A stretch of 64,000 bases of DNA from Nocardiopsis sp. CC223A (GCF_030766825.1 NZ_JASFDV010000004.1:1-64000); one strand, 5' to 3'; positions 1-9,538 are shown, counted from the first letter of the stretch. Numbers and translations are program-made. Notes: generated by a model from the letters alone, not told the origin.

Positions 1-111
1 GATCCCGGGCCCCCTCGCGTTTCCGGGGTGCCGTTCTCCGTGACTCCGTGCGTTGTCGGCCGCGGTTCCCCGGGGCGCGTCGGGGAGAACCCGGAGACAC
101 CCCCGAGAATC

Positions 112-153
112 CGCGACATATCTTGAGTTCGCCCCACTCGCGACATATCGTGA
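112..153. promoter_or_regulatory. Direct repeats, probable PadR operator/promoter region
   Basis: Two near-identical 15-mers, CGCGACATATCTTGA at 112-126 and CGCGACATATCGTGA at 139-153, start 27 bp apart. They lie 32-73 bp before the DUF4097 start codon. Each is an imperfect palindrome centred on ATAT. PadR-family repressors commonly bind such AT-centred sites at their own operon, so autoregulation by the second gene of the operon is the natural inference. Confidence 0.5.
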
Positions 154-184
154 AGGCATCGGAGCGAGCGAAGGGGTGCACACG

Positions 185-1036
185 ATGGCACGTTGGACCA
201 TCGACAGGCCGACGACCCAGACCCTCGACGGCATCGTGGCCTTGCGGGTACGGATCCTCGGCGGCCAGGTCAACATTCTTCCCACCGACGACCCGGTCAC
301 CTTCGAGGTGACCGACATCGTCGGCGAGCCCCTCCTGGCCGTCCAGGAGGCGGGCATCCTCACCATCCACTACGAGGACCTCACCGGGTCCGGGCTGCTG
401 GAGCGGCTGCGCCCGGTCCAGCTGGGCGGCTACAAGCAGGTGCAGCGGCGCAGCGCCACCGTCAACCTGCGCGTCCCCCGGGACTGCCCGGTCGACGTCA
501 CCACCATGAGCGCGCCGATCGTGGTCGCCGGCGTGGGATCGCGCACCAAGCTCAAGACCGCCTCGGGCGAGGTCACCCTGGACGGGGCGAACGGCGAGAC
601 CGACATCGGCACCGTCTCCGGCAACGCCTCCCTGCGGGACGTGTCGGGGAGCCTGGCCTTCAACAGCGTCAGCGGGCAGCTGGCCGTGGCCGGCGGGCGC
701 GTCTCCTCCCTGAGCGCCAAGACCGTCTCCGGCTCCGTGCTGGCCGACACCGACGTGGCCCCGGCCGCCCGGGTCCGGATCAACACCGTCTCCGGCGAGG
801 TCGCCCTGCGGGTGCCCGCGGACACCTCCGCCTCGGTGGAGATCCGCAACGCCGGCTCGTCGGTGGACTCCGACTTCGGCCTGGACAGAAGCGGCGGCCG
901 CGCCCGCACCGTCCTGAGCGGGCGCATCGGCAGCGGCGTGGACCCGGCGACCATCACCATCAACTCGGCGTCCAACCGGACCGCGCTGCTGCGGCGCGCG
1001 CCCGAGACTCCGGCCGCGATCCCCGAGGGGGCATGA
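185..1036 (+). CDS. DUF4097-family beta-strand repeat protein
   Basis: The product is 283 residues. Its middle and C-terminal parts repeat a beta-strand pattern with recurring TVSG, SVSG and SGEV steps (about residues 120-250), typical of DUF4097/adhesin-like right-handed beta-sheet proteins. No signal peptide or membrane segment is visible, so it is probably cytoplasmic. Its molecular function is unknown. The ATG at 185 was chosen because AAGGGG lies just upstream and because an in-frame start at 53 would precede the operator repeats. Its stop is followed directly by the PadR gene (stop at 1034-1036, ATG at 1037), so the two are co-transcribed and translationally linked. DUF4097-PadR pairs are common in actinobacteria and are thought to respond to envelope or drug stress; that link is family knowledge, not visible here. 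Confidence 0.8.
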   Translation: MARWTIDRPTTQTLDGIVALRVRILGGQVNILPTDDPVTFEVTDIVGEPLLAVQEAGILTIHYEDLTGSGLLERLRPVQLGGYKQVQRRSATVNLRVPRDCPVDVTTMSAPIVVAGVGSRTKLKTASGEVTLDGANGETDIGTVSGNASLRDVSGSLAFNSVSGQLAVAGGRVSSLSAKTVSGSVLADTDVAPAARVRINTVSGEVALRVPADTSASVEIRNAGSSVDSDFGLDRSGGRARTVLSGRIGSGVDPATITINSASNRTALLRRAPETPAAIPEGA

Positions 1037-2092
1037 ATGAGCACTTTCTTCGGACACGGCAGGCTCAGGCTCTACCTGCTCAAGCTGCTGGACGAGAGCC
1101 CCAGGCACGGATACGAGATCATCAGCCTGCTCCGGGACCGGTTCCTGGGCGTGTACTCCCCCTCCCCCGGCACCATCTACCCGCGGCTGGCCCGCCTGGA
1201 GGAGGAGGGGCTGGTCACCCACACCGAGGAGGGCGGCCGCAAGGTCTACAGCCTCACCGACAAGGGGCGTGAGGAGCTGCGGGCGCGCGAGCGCGACCTG
1301 GACGACCTGGAGCGGGAGATCACCGACTCGGTGCGCGACATCGCCCGGGCGGTCAAGCAGGACGTGCGGGAGACCATCAGCTCGCTGCGCGAGGAGCTGA
1401 AGTTCGCCGCGGGCGGTGCCCGCCGTCCCGCGGAGGAGCCGCCGAAGCAGGAGGACACCGGACGGGAGGCCCCGGCCGAGGAGGCTCCGAGGCAGGAGGA
1501 GACCGCCGCCGGGGCCTCCGGGGCCGAGGCGGGGCAGGAGTCCCGGGAGCGGGACCGCGAGCAGGCGAAGGCCGACCACTCCTGCGACGACGGCCAGCGC
1601 TGGTCGCGCGAGTGGGAGAAGTTCACCCAGGGGTTCGGCGCCTTCGGCGCGGTCTGGGGGCGGGGCGGTCAGGGCCGTACCCCGGACCTGGACCAGGCCC
1701 TGCGCGAGTTCAGCGAGCGGGTCCGCGACGTGGCCAGGGAGGCGGGCACGGTCGGCGGGGCCGCCCTGCACGACCTGCGCCGCATCCTGGACGACACCGT
1801 CGAGGTGATCCGCCGGGACGCGCGCACCTGGGGCCCGCCGGGCAAGGACTCCGCGGAGCCGGAGACCGACCGGGCCGACGGCTCCGGGACCCCTTCCGCC
1901 GAGCGGCCGGAGCCCGGGGCGCAGGAGCCGGAGGAGACTCCGAAGGCCGAGGAGGCCCCGCAGGCCGGGAAGCCCGCGGAGCCCGAGGAGGAGCCCAGGG
2001 CCGCGCGGCCCATGCCGCCCGCCGACGGCGGCGGCGACCCCTGGAGCCAGGCGGTCGACGACCCCGGCAGCGGGAGCGGCACCGACAGGTAG
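1037..2092 (+). CDS. PadR family transcriptional regulator with long acidic C-terminal extension
   Basis: Residues 1-85 form a clear PadR winged helix (GHGRLRLYLLKLLDESPRHGY, PGTIYPRLARLEEEGLV, KVYSLTDKG). A helical, charged segment follows at about 85-130, where effector and dimerisation parts normally lie. Residues 130-180 and 280-351 are low-complexity Glu/Pro/Ala-rich, and a short predicted helical region (about 185-260) sits between them. At 351 residues it is roughly twice the usual PadR length, so the tail is an unusual addition. The ATG directly abuts the preceding stop codon. It probably represses its own operon through the repeats at 112-153. Confidence 0.85.
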   Translation: MSTFFGHGRLRLYLLKLLDESPRHGYEIISLLRDRFLGVYSPSPGTIYPRLARLEEEGLVTHTEEGGRKVYSLTDKGREELRARERDLDDLEREITDSVRDIARAVKQDVRETISSLREELKFAAGGARRPAEEPPKQEDTGREAPAEEAPRQEETAAGASGAEAGQESRERDREQAKADHSCDDGQRWSREWEKFTQGFGAFGAVWGRGGQGRTPDLDQALREFSERVRDVAREAGTVGGAALHDLRRILDDTVEVIRRDARTWGPPGKDSAEPETDRADGSGTPSAERPEPGAQEPEETPKAEEAPQAGKPAEPEEEPRAARPMPPADGGGDPWSQAVDDPGSGSGTDR

Positions 2093-2104
2093 CCGCATCC
2101 ACGG

Positions 2105-2167
2105 CACACGGATGGGGAGGGCCCGGAAAGGCGACGCGGGGGCGCGCCTTCCGGGCCCTCCCGTGTG
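2105..2167. terminator. Bidirectional terminator between convergent genes
   Basis: A long GC-rich inverted repeat lies between the padR stop and the malic enzyme stop. GGGAGGGCCCGGAAAGGCG pairs with CGCCTTCCGGGCCCTCCC with one bulged A, and outer arms CACACGG/CCGTGTG extend it. There is no strong T-run, so it probably serves both convergent genes. Confidence 0.65.
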
Positions 2168-2172
2168 TCCGG

Positions 2173-3366
2173 TCAGCGGCGGGCGACACCGTCCTCGCGG
2201 GCCTGGGCGGCGACGGCGGCCGAGACCGCCGGGACCACCCGCTCGTCGAAGGAACTCGGGATGATGTAGTCCGCCGCCAGGTCGTCACCGACGAGTCCGG
2301 CCAGCGCCGTGGCGGCGGCCAGCTTCATGTTCTCGGTGATGTCGGTGGCGCGGGCCTCGAAAGCGCCCCTGAACACGCCCGGGAAGGCCAGGACGTTGTT
2401 GATCTGGTTGGGGAAGTCGCTGCGCCCGGTGGCGACCACCGCGGCGTACCTGCGGGCGACGTCCGGGTGGATCTCCGGGTTGGGGTTGGCCATCGCGAAC
2501 ACGATCGCGTCCTGGGCCATGGTCGCGACGACGGCCTCGGGGACCTCGCCCGCGGACAGGCCGATGAACACGTCGGCCCCGGCCAGGGCGCTCTCGATGG
2601 AGCCGCGCAGGCCGGCCCTGTTGCTGATCGCGGCCAGCTCCTGCTTGACGGGGGTCAGGCCCTCGCGGCCGTCGTAGATCATGCCCTTGGAGTCGGCCAC
2701 GGCGATGTCGCCGATGCCGCCGTCGATGAGCATCTTGGTGACGGCGACCCCGGCCGCGCCCGCGCCCGAGACCACCGCGCGCAGGTCGCCCAGGGTGCGC
2801 CCGGTCAGGCGGGCGGCGTTGTGCAGGGCGGCGACGGTGACGATCGCGGTGCCGTGCTGGTCGTCGTGGAAGACGGGGATGTCCAGCCGCTCGCGCAGCC
2901 GCTTCTCGATCTCGAAGCAGCGGGGGGCGGAGATGTCCTCCAGGTTGATGCCGCCGAAGGACGGGGCCATCCGCACCACGGTCTCGACGATCTCGTCGAC
3001 ACCGGTGCAGGCCAGCGCGATGGGGACGGAGTCGACGCCGCCGAACTGCTTGAACAGCAGCGACTTGCCCTCCATGACGGGCAGGGAGGCCTCGGGGCCG
3101 ATGTCGCCCAGGCCCAGGACCGCGGTGCCGTCGGTGACGACGGCGACCAGGTTGCTGCGCCAGGTGTAGTCCTCCACCAGTTCGGGGGAGTCGGCGATGC
3201 CGTTGCAGACGCGGGCGACGCCCGGGGTGTAGGCGAGGGACAGGCCCTCGTGGTCGTGCACGTCGACGGTGGAGGTGACCTGGAGCTTCCCGCCGCGGTG
3301 CAGAGCGAAGGCGGGGTCGTCGTCCAGGTTCGGATTCCGGGTACGCGAAGAAGAATCGCTGGTCAT
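2173..3366 (-). CDS. NAD(P)-dependent malic enzyme
   Basis: This is a 397-residue short-form malic enzyme, which oxidatively decarboxylates malate to pyruvate and links the TCA cycle to gluconeogenesis and lipid precursors. The catalytic Tyr lies in AYTPGVA (Y46) and the catalytic Lys in EGKSLLFKQ (K101). The metal and substrate loop GLGDIGPEA is at 85-93, FHDDQHGTA at 166-174, and the Rossmann glycine motif SGAGAAG at 200-206. The length matches the bacterial short form, which lacks a phosphotransacetylase domain. The ATG at 3366 has GAAGGG six bases upstream. It is divergent from the glutamate transporter operon. NAD versus NADP preference cannot be told from sequence alone. Confidence 0.93.
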   Translation of the reverse strand: MTSDSSSRTRNPNLDDDPAFALHRGGKLQVTSTVDVHDHEGLSLAYTPGVARVCNGIADSPELVEDYTWRSNLVAVVTDGTAVLGLGDIGPEASLPVMEGKSLLFKQFGGVDSVPIALACTGVDEIVETVVRMAPSFGGINLEDISAPRCFEIEKRLRERLDIPVFHDDQHGTAIVTVAALHNAARLTGRTLGDLRAVVSGAGAAGVAVTKMLIDGGIGDIAVADSKGMIYDGREGLTPVKQELAAISNRAGLRGSIESALAGADVFIGLSAGEVPEAVVATMAQDAIVFAMANPNPEIHPDVARRYAAVVATGRSDFPNQINNVLAFPGVFRGAFEARATDITENMKLAAATALAGLVGDDLAADYIIPSSFDERVVPAVSAAVAAQAREDGVARR

Positions 3367-3754
3367 CGAAAACCCTTCAAGGTCTTGCTGCCGCCGCCGT
3401 CGGCCATGACGTGGCGGGTGGTGTCGTGTCGGTGCGTACCGCGCGCGAAGCCGGTGTGCCGTGCTAGGGGAGCCCCCTCCAGCGCCGGTCGGCCATGACC
3501 GGTGGTGTCGCCGGAGAGGTCGTGCTTCGCCTGACTCTTATGCGAGTTCTGCGCGTACGCCTCACTACGGGGATGACCCGTTACGCAATCCTCTCACAAC
3601 GGTGACCGCAGGAAAATCGCAGGGTCGGCACGATAGGACGTCACCGACGTATCAACATTTGCCACATATCGCACCGTATGTCGCTTTGGTTCGGGTGAAG
3701 GGGCCGCGAACCCGACTCCGACCAGGCACTTCGTGCTCCAGGAGGAGATTCACG
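3367..3754. other. Intergenic region between malic enzyme and amino acid transporter
   Basis: This is a 388-bp divergent spacer without a convincing gene. GTCGGCCATGAC occurs twice (3399-3410 and 3488-3499). GTTAC at 3580 and GTGAC at 3602 are spaced exactly 22 bp, as in a GlnR box (GTnAC-n6-GAAAC repeated), although the two GAAAC elements are poor. An inverted repeat ACATA-N8-TATGT lies at 3664-3681. Promoters for both flanking genes must lie here, but I cannot place them. Confidence 0.4.
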
Positions 3755-4678
3755 ATGGCCCTGCACAAGCCCCTGTCCGCGCCCTTCTCCGTCGGCGCCC
3801 TCGCACTGGCCGGTGTCCTCGCCCTCAGCGCCTGCGGTGGTTCCGACCCGGCGGACGACGAGGGCGCGACGCCCGAGGCGCCCACCGTCGAGGTCGACGA
3901 GGAGCTGGCCGCCCTGGTCCCCGCCGACATCGCCGAAGCCGGTTCCGTGACGATCGGTGTGGAGGCGTCCTACCCGCCCGGCGAGTTCCTGGACGCCGAC
4001 GGCGAGACCGTCCTGGGCTTCAACGTCGACCTGCTGGAGGCCGCCCTGGGCAAGCTCGGCCTGGAGGCCCAGTGGGAGCCCACCACCTTCGACTCCATCA
4101 TCATCGGCGTCGACACCGAGACCTACGACCTCGGCTCCTCCTCCTTCACCATCACCGAGGAGCGCATGGAGCAGGTCAACATGGTCTCCTACTTCTCCTC
4201 CGGCACCCAGTGGTTCGCCCAGGCGGGCAACCCGCAGGACGTCGACCCCGACAACGCCTGCGGCATGCGGATCGCGGTGCAGTCCGACACCACCCACGAC
4301 GAGGACATCGAGGCCCGCAGCCAGGCCTGCGTGGACGCCGGTGAGGACCCCATCACCATCCAGAAGTTCGAGAACCAGCCGCTGGCCACCGAGACGGTGG
4401 TCTCCGGCGTCAACGACGCCTCCCTGGCCGACATGCCCACCTCGGCGTACGCCCTGGAGCAGACCGGAGAGGGCGTCCTGGAGTTCATCGGCGAGCAGTA
4501 CTCCGCCGCGCCCTACGGCATCCTCACCCACCAGGACGACACCGAGCTGGCCGACGCCATCGCCGCCGCCTTCAACGCCATGATCGAGGACGGCACCTAC
4601 GAGCAGGTCCTGGCCGAGTGGGGCGTCGAGGCCGGCGGCCTGGAGTCCGCCGAGGTGAACCCCGCCATCACGGAGTAA
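3755..4678 (+). CDS. ABC transporter substrate-binding lipoprotein, glutamate/polar amino acid type
   Basis: This 307-residue protein has a lipoprotein signal peptide with lipobox LSAC followed by GG, so it is anchored to the outer face of the membrane. The mature part is a family 3 (SBP_bac_3) solute-binding domain. Recognisable parts are [25 protein letters not shown], the TEER loop after the hinge, and the closing [16 protein letters not shown] helix. It captures the amino acid for the permease and ATPase encoded next. The ATG at 3755 follows a strong AGGAGGAGA. Glutamate or another polar amino acid is the likely ligand, but the exact one is not readable. Weak GlnR-box-like elements upstream would fit nitrogen control. 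Confidence 0.9.
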   Translation: MALHKPLSAPFSVGALALAGVLALSACGGSDPADDEGATPEAPTVEVDEELAALVPADIAEAGSVTIGVEASYPPGEFLDADGETVLGFNVDLLEAALGKLGLEAQWEPTTFDSIIIGVDTETYDLGSSSFTITEERMEQVNMVSYFSSGTQWFAQAGNPQDVDPDNACGMRIAVQSDTTHDEDIEARSQACVDAGEDPITIQKFENQPLATETVVSGVNDASLADMPTSAYALEQTGEGVLEFIGEQYSAAPYGILTHQDDTELADAIAAAFNAMIEDGTYEQVLAEWGVEAGGLESAEVNPAITE

Positions 4679-4720
4679 GGGAAGACCTCCCCTGTCCGTC
4701 ACCGAGCGAAAGTCCGACCC

Positions 4721-5686
4721 GTGACCTCACCGACCTCACCGGTGGGCGGCCCGGAGCCGAGCAACACCCCGGCTCCGGGCCGACCGGCCGAACCCATCAC
4801 CGCCGTCCCCGTCCGCTACCCCGAACGGTGGGTCGCCGCCGGAGCCGTCCTGCTCCTGGCATCGATGTTCGTGCACATGCTCTTCACGAACGACGCCTTC
4901 AACTGGCCGTTCATGGTGGATCACATGTTCTCGGACCCCGTCGTCCGAGGCGTGTGGGTCACGATCAGCGCGACCGTCCTGTCGATGGTCATCGGCATCG
5001 TCCTGGGCATCGTGCTGGCCGTGATGCGGCTGTCCGGGAACCCGGTGCTGAGCACCGTCTCCTGGCTCTACACCTGGTTCTTCCGGGGCGTGCCGCGCCT
5101 GGTCCTGGCCGTGCTCTTCGGCAACCTGGCGATCCTCTACCAGACCATCGAGCTGGGCCTGCCGTTCGACAACTACTGGATGGCCTGGCTCGGCCTCGAA
5201 GGCGACGCCCGCTTCTTCGAGATCGACACGCGCACCCTGCTGAGCGGCTACGTCGCCGGCCTGATGGCGCTGTCGCTCTCCGAGGGCGCCTACATGGCCG
5301 AGATCATCCGGGCGGGCCTACAGTCGGTCGACAAGGGCCAGACCGAGGCCGCCCAGGCCCTGGGCATGAGCCGGTCCAAGGTGCTGCGGCGCATCACCCT
5401 GCCGCAGGCGATGCGGGTGGTCATCCCGCCCACCGGCAACGAGACCATCGCGATGCTCAAGGACACCGCGCTGCTGGCGTACGTCCCGGTGACGATCGAG
5501 CTGTTCTACCAGCTCCAGGCGATCGGCGCCCGGACCTACCAGATCTTCCCGATGCTGGTGGCGGCGTGCCTGTGGTACCTGGCCATCACCAGCGTCCTGA
5601 TGGTCGGCCAGTACTTCATCGAACGCCGCTTCAACCCCGGCCAGTACGGCGGCATCCGCAACCGCATCGTCGGAGGGGCGCACTGA
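4721..5686 (+). CDS. Amino acid ABC transporter permease (HisM/GltK type)
   Basis: This 321-residue integral membrane protein has about six membrane spans after a Pro-rich cytoplasmic N-terminus. The first span is around [16 protein letters not shown]. The permease signature for ATPase coupling is [20 protein letters not shown], with the usual EAA motif pattern. It forms the channel of the polar amino acid importer. The start is GTG at 4721, 42 bp after the binding-protein stop. Its TGA overlaps the next ATG by one base. A second permease subunit is not present, so it probably acts as a homodimer. Confidence 0.92.
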   Translation: MTSPTSPVGGPEPSNTPAPGRPAEPITAVPVRYPERWVAAGAVLLLASMFVHMLFTNDAFNWPFMVDHMFSDPVVRGVWVTISATVLSMVIGIVLGIVLAVMRLSGNPVLSTVSWLYTWFFRGVPRLVLAVLFGNLAILYQTIELGLPFDNYWMAWLGLEGDARFFEIDTRTLLSGYVAGLMALSLSEGAYMAEIIRAGLQSVDKGQTEAAQALGMSRSKVLRRITLPQAMRVVIPPTGNETIAMLKDTALLAYVPVTIELFYQLQAIGARTYQIFPMLVAACLWYLAITSVLMVGQYFIERRFNPGQYGGIRNRIVGGAH

Positions 5687-6501
5687 TGAGCGAGCAGAAC
5701 GAGTCGGTCATCGAGACCCCCGAGGGCGTCGAGTTGCCCTCCGACGCCCTCGTGGTCGCCGAGAACGTGCACAAGAGCTTCGGCCGCCTGGAGGTGCTCA
5801 AGGGCATCGACCTCCAGGTCGAGAGGGGCGAGGTCATGTGCATCATCGGCCCCTCGGGGTCGGGCAAGTCGACCTTCCTGCGGTGCGTCAACCACTTGGA
5901 GAAGCTCACCGCCGGACGCCTGTGGGTCAACGGCGAACTGATGGGGTACCGGCAGAAGCGCGGGAAGCTCTACGAGCTGCGCGAGACCGAGGTCGCCGCC
6001 CAGCGCAGCGACATCGGCATGGTGTTCCAGCGTTTCAACCTGTTCCCGCACCTGACCGTGCTGGGCAACATCATCGAGGCGCCGGTGCAGGTCAAGCGGG
6101 TCCCCAAGGCCCAGGCCACGGCCAAGGCCTTGGACCTGCTGGAGCGTGTGGGTCTGCCCGACAAGGCCACCGCCTACCCCGACCAGCTCTCCGGCGGCCA
6201 GCAGCAGCGTGTGGCGATCGCCCGCGCACTGGCGATGGAGCCGTCGCTGATGCTGTTCGACGAGCCCACCAGCGCCCTGGACCCGGAGCTGGTCGGCGAG
6301 GTCCTGGACGTGATGCGGGACCTGGCCGAGAACGGCATGACCATGATGGTCGTCACGCACGAGATGGGGTTCGCACGCGAGGTCGGCGACTCCCTGGTGT
6401 TCATGGACGACGGCGTGGTCGTGGAGGCGGGCGACCCCGCCGAGGTGCTGGGGAACCCGCAGCACGAGCGCACCCGGGCCTTCCTGTCCAAGGTGCTGTG
6501 A
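5686..6501 (+). CDS. Amino acid ABC transporter ATP-binding protein
   Basis: This 271-residue ATPase energises the adjacent permease. Walker A is GPSGSGKST at 55-63, the Q-loop lies in FQRFNLFPH, the signature LSGGQQQ is at 168-174, Walker B LMLFDEP at 188-194, and the H-loop in VVTHEMGFA. An acidic, non-conserved N-terminal extension of about 20 residues precedes the domain, and there is a roughly 20-residue insertion after VNGEL typical of some actinobacterial members. The ATG shares one base with the permease stop, so translation is coupled. A strong terminator follows. Confidence 0.95.
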   Translation: MSEQNESVIETPEGVELPSDALVVAENVHKSFGRLEVLKGIDLQVERGEVMCIIGPSGSGKSTFLRCVNHLEKLTAGRLWVNGELMGYRQKRGKLYELRETEVAAQRSDIGMVFQRFNLFPHLTVLGNIIEAPVQVKRVPKAQATAKALDLLERVGLPDKATAYPDQLSGGQQQRVAIARALAMEPSLMLFDEPTSALDPELVGEVLDVMRDLAENGMTMMVVTHEMGFAREVGDSLVFMDDGVVVEAGDPAEVLGNPQHERTRAFLSKVL

Positions 6502-6510
6502 ACCACCCCG

Positions 6511-6553
6511 CGGGCGGCCCGCTCCCCCGTGGGGGGCGGGCCGCCCGTTTTTC
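6511..6553 (+). terminator. Rho-independent terminator of the amino acid transporter operon
   Basis: A GC-rich hairpin with arms CGGGCGGCCCGC and GCGGGCCGCCCG is followed by TTTTT, starting 9 bp after the ATPase stop. This is the best canonical terminator in the first 15 kb. Confidence 0.9.
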
Positions 6554-6643
6554 GTGCCCTCTCCCGGAGAAACGCGCCGCCACCTCTTGACCCGGGGCCG
6601 CAGGGGACACAGAGTCGGGGTGGTGAGCACAGCGGGCGAGGAC

Positions 6644-7198
6644 ATGAACGTACGGCGACCGTGGACGGGGCGCGCGGAGCCCTGGGAGGGCCCCTCCCTG
6701 CGGCGCACCCGGGAGATCCTGTGCGCGGGGGCGCGCGAGCGCACCCTGGAGGTCGGTGTGGGCAGCGGCGCCAACCTGCGTTATTACCCGCCCCAGGTGC
6801 GGCTGACCGCGATCGACCCGGACCCGGCGGCGCTGGCCTCGGCCCGCAAGCACGCCGAGGAACTGGGACTGGTCGCCCGCTTCGCCGAGGGCGACGCCCG
6901 GTCCCTGCACTTCTCCGACGAGAGCTTCGAGACCGTGGTGTGCACGCTCGCCCTGGGCGCCGTCGACGGCCGGGAGGAGGCGCTGCGGGAGATGTACCGG
7001 GTCCTGGTGCCGGGCGGGCGGCTGCTGGCCGCGGAGCGGATCGGCCGCCCCCGCCTCCCCGCCCGCCTGTGGGAACGCCGCCGTGAGAACCCCCGGCGGG
7101 CGCCGCGCGAGGCGGCCGCCGAGGCGGGTTTCCGGGTCGGCCACCACGACCGGCTGTTGTTCGGAACGGTCGAACGGTTGGTCGCCCACCGCCCCTGA
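6644..7198 (+). CDS. Class I SAM-dependent methyltransferase
   Basis: This 184-residue protein has a Rossmann-like methyltransferase fold. Motif I is LEVGVGSGANL, the acidic post-I residue is in LTAIDPDPAAL, FAEGDARSLHF follows, then ETVVCTLALGAV and the LVPGGRLLAAE motif. It resembles the UbiE/Methyltransf_11 family. The substrate is unknown. ATG 6644 is preferred for its GGCGAGG upstream; an in-frame GTG at 6623 is also possible. It is the first gene after a strong terminator, so it needs its own promoter. A GNAT gene follows 64 bp later. Confidence 0.85.
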   Translation: MNVRRPWTGRAEPWEGPSLRRTREILCAGARERTLEVGVGSGANLRYYPPQVRLTAIDPDPAALASARKHAEELGLVARFAEGDARSLHFSDESFETVVCTLALGAVDGREEALREMYRVLVPGGRLLAAERIGRPRLPARLWERRRENPRRAPREAAAEAGFRVGHHDRLLFGTVERLVAHRP

Positions 7199-7262
7199 CG
7201 CCCGTCGGCGTGCGCGTAGGCTGGGAAGAGGCCCTGTCTCCTTCCGCGACCGAGGTGATCCG

Positions 7263-7754
7263 ATGATCCGTCCCGCCGTGCCCGACGACGTCCCGGAGAT
7301 CGTCGCGATGATCCGGGAGCTGGCCGAGTACGAGAAGGAGCCGGACGCGGCGGTCGCCACCGAGGACGACCTGCGCACGGCGCTCTTCGGCCCCGAGCCC
7401 AAGGTGTTCTCGCACATCGCCGAGGCACCCGGACCGGACGGGGTCCCCGTCACCGTCGGTTTCTCGGTGTGGTTCCTCAACTACTCCACCTGGACCGGCA
7501 GGCACGGGATCTACCTGGAGGACCTCTACGTGCGCCCGCAGGCCCGCGGCGGCGGGCACGGCCTGGCGCTGCTGCGCACCCTGGCGCGGATCTGCGTGGA
7601 GCGGGGCCACACCCGCCTGGAGTGGTCCGTGCTCGACTGGAACGAGCCGTCCATCCGTTTCTACGAGGCGCTCGGGTCGCGCCCCATGAGCGAGTGGACG
7701 GTCCGCCGCCTGGACGGCGAAGCCCTGACCTCTCTGGGCTCCCCGAGCCCCTGA
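7263..7754 (+). CDS. GNAT family N-acetyltransferase, diamine/spermidine acetyltransferase-like
   Basis: This 163-residue single GNAT domain uses acetyl-CoA. The N-terminal IRPAVPDDVPEIVAMIRELAEYEK, the substrate-binding FLNYSTWTGRHGIYLEDLYV, the acetyl-CoA loop VRPQARGGGHGLALL, and EWSVLDWNEPSIRFYEALG strongly resemble the SSAT (diamine acetyltransferase) subgroup. Polyamines or related amines such as thialysine are therefore the best guess for substrate. ATG 7263 follows a GAGG-containing ribosome site. Confidence 0.85.
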   Translation: MIRPAVPDDVPEIVAMIRELAEYEKEPDAAVATEDDLRTALFGPEPKVFSHIAEAPGPDGVPVTVGFSVWFLNYSTWTGRHGIYLEDLYVRPQARGGGHGLALLRTLARICVERGHTRLEWSVLDWNEPSIRFYEALGSRPMSEWTVRRLDGEALTSLGSPSP

Positions 7755-7878
7755 TCACGACCGTTCGTCTCGCGTTCGATCCGATCGCGCGGACACGATC
7801 CTTTCTCCCTGCGTCAGTGGCAGGGTGAAACGAGATACATTGCATTCAAGCGGCAACCTCGCCCCCCGAAGGAGGGAC

Positions 7879-8304
7879 GTGACCGAAGAAACCGCCGTGC
7901 CCATGGCCGACGCCATCGGTGTACGCGACGCTGTCACCGTCAACATGCCTGCGGACAGCGCATATCTGTCCGTCCTGCGCACGGCGACGGCGGGCCTGGC
8001 CGCCCGACTCGACTTCACCCTCGACGAGATCGAGGACCTGAGGATCGGTGTCGACGAGGCCTGCGCCATGCTCCTCTCCCAGGCGCTGCCCGGCACGGAA
8101 CTGACCACCGAGTTCGAGCTCGCCGCGGACGGGATGCGCATCTCCGTCTCGGTGATCACCGCCGACGGCCGGCTTCCCGCACGCGACACCTTCGCCTGGA
8201 CGGTACTGTCCGCCCTGGCCGGAGAGGTCGACGCCGAGGTCGGCCCCGACGACCGTGTCTCCATCGTCCTGTACAAACGCCGTGGCACCTTGGAGCCGGC
8301 GTGA
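7879..8304 (+). CDS. RsbW-like anti-sigma factor / serine protein kinase
   Basis: This 141-residue GHKL ATPase-fold protein has an N-box helix, FTLDEIEDLRIGVDEACAML, with the ATP/Mg-binding Glu and Asp. The rest is a compact RsbW/SpoIIAB-type domain. Such proteins bind and inhibit a SigB/SigF-type sigma factor and phosphorylate an STAS antagonist. The next gene, overlapping by 4 bp (GTGA), encodes exactly such a sigma factor, so the partner assignment is strong. No antagonist gene is adjacent. GTG 7879 was chosen over an ATG at 7825 because GAAGGAGGG sits just before it. Confidence 0.88.
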   Translation: MTEETAVPMADAIGVRDAVTVNMPADSAYLSVLRTATAGLAARLDFTLDEIEDLRIGVDEACAMLLSQALPGTELTTEFELAADGMRISVSVITADGRLPARDTFAWTVLSALAGEVDAEVGPDDRVSIVLYKRRGTLEPA

Positions 8305-9104
8305 GCGAAAGGGGGCCCGCTCTGACCGCGAAGACCGAGCACGCGGTGCCCGACCGGGCGCGCGCGAGAGCGCTGTTCGAACGCCTCAACGAACTCGACG
8401 CCGATTCCGAGGAGCGGCGCAGGATCCGTGACGAGCTCGTGGAACTCCACCTGCCACTGGTGGAGTACCTGGCCCGCCGGTTCCGCAACAGGGGGGAGTG
8501 GCTGGACGACCTCACCCAGGTCGCCACGATCGGGCTGATCAAGTCGATCGACCGGTTCGACCTGGAGCGGGGGGTGGAGTTCTCCACCTACGCCACACCG
8601 ACCATCGTCGGTGAGATCAAGCGCCACTTCCGGGACAAGGGGTGGGCCGTCCGGGTCCCCCGGCGTCTCCAGGAGCTGAAGCTCTCACTGACCAAGGCGG
8701 TCAGCGACCTGTCGCAGCGCGAGGGGCGCTCGCCGACGGTCGCCGAGCTGGCGGTGCATTTGCAGATGACCGAGGAGGAGGTGCTGGAGGGCCTGGAGTC
8801 CGCCAACGCCTACTCGACGGTGTCGCTGGACGCGCCGGACAGCGGCGACGAGGACGCACCCGCGGTGGCCGACTCGCTGGGGATCGTGGACGAATCCCTG
8901 GAGGGTGTGGAGTACCGGGAGTCGCTCAAGCCGCTCCTGGAGCAGCTCCCGCCCCGGGAGAAGCGGATCCTGCTGCTGCGGTTCTTCGGGAACATGACCC
9001 AGTCGCAGATCGCCCAGGAACTCGGCATCTCGCAGATGCACGTGTCGCGCCTGTTGGCGCGCACGCTGGCCCAGCTGCGACAGGCCCTGACCACCGACGA
9101 CTGA
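8301..9104 (+). CDS. RNA polymerase sigma factor, SigB/SigF/SigG family
   Basis: This is a 267-residue group 3 sigma factor. Region 2 contains YLARRFRNRGEWLDDLTQVA and GLIKSIDRFD, region 3 contains RVPRRLQELKLSLTKAVSDL, and region 4 has the helix-turn-helix TQSQIAQELGISQMHVSRLL. Regions are evenly spaced and intact. It would direct a stress or developmental regulon when released from the upstream RsbW-like protein. The GTG overlaps the anti-sigma stop by four bases, with GGAG upstream. Confidence 0.93.
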   Translation: MSERGPALTAKTEHAVPDRARARALFERLNELDADSEERRRIRDELVELHLPLVEYLARRFRNRGEWLDDLTQVATIGLIKSIDRFDLERGVEFSTYATPTIVGEIKRHFRDKGWAVRVPRRLQELKLSLTKAVSDLSQREGRSPTVAELAVHLQMTEEEVLEGLESANAYSTVSLDAPDSGDEDAPAVADSLGIVDESLEGVEYRESLKPLLEQLPPREKRILLLRFFGNMTQSQIAQELGISQMHVSRLLARTLAQLRQALTTDD

Positions 9105-9124
9105 CGCGCACCGACGGCCGCGGC

Positions 9125-9538
9125 TCACCGATCCTTCTTCTCTCCCCACTCACCGGGGAACAGGGCCGCGGTCGTCGGAGGCGAGAGCACCGCCGCCGAG
9201 GCGGCCACCGCCACGGCCGCCAGCACGGCGCCGATCAGGTACTGGCCGCTGGTGAACATGTAGTACGCCACCACGCCGAGGAAGATCTGCGTGACGAAGA
9301 CCGGTGTGCGCGCCCACTCCTTGAGCCGCCACAGGCCCTGGGCGACGAAGACCAGCAGCGCCGCCACCCCCAGCCCGATGACGGTGAGCGGCAGGGCGCT
9401 GTCCAGTTCGCCGGTGCGGCCGGTGACCGCGGTGAACATGCTGTAGAGCCCGCCGATGCCGGCGGCCAGCCCGATCAGCGCCTCCAGCGCTGCTGCTGCG
9501 ACGACGGTGAACGGGCGGGAAGAGACCTCGGAAGACAC
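9125..9538 (-). CDS. Small integral membrane protein, about four spans
   Basis: This 137-residue hydrophobic protein has four predicted spans: VVAAAALEALIGLAAGIGGL, LPLTVIGLGVAALLVFVAQG, VFVTQIFLGVVAYYMF and IGAVLAAVAVAASAAV. A short charged C-terminus ends in EKKDR. I do not recognise a function. It is convergent with the sigma factor (20 bp apart) and divergent from the lipid kinase. The start is GTG 9538. No Shine-Dalgarno is visible, and a TAACCT hexamer lies six bases before the GTG, suggesting a leaderless mRNA. Confidence 0.8.
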   Translation of the reverse strand: MSSEVSSRPFTVVAAAALEALIGLAAGIGGLYSMFTAVTGRTGELDSALPLTVIGLGVAALLVFVAQGLWRLKEWARTPVFVTQIFLGVVAYYMFTSGQYLIGAVLAAVAVAASAAVLSPPTTAALFPGEWGEKKDR

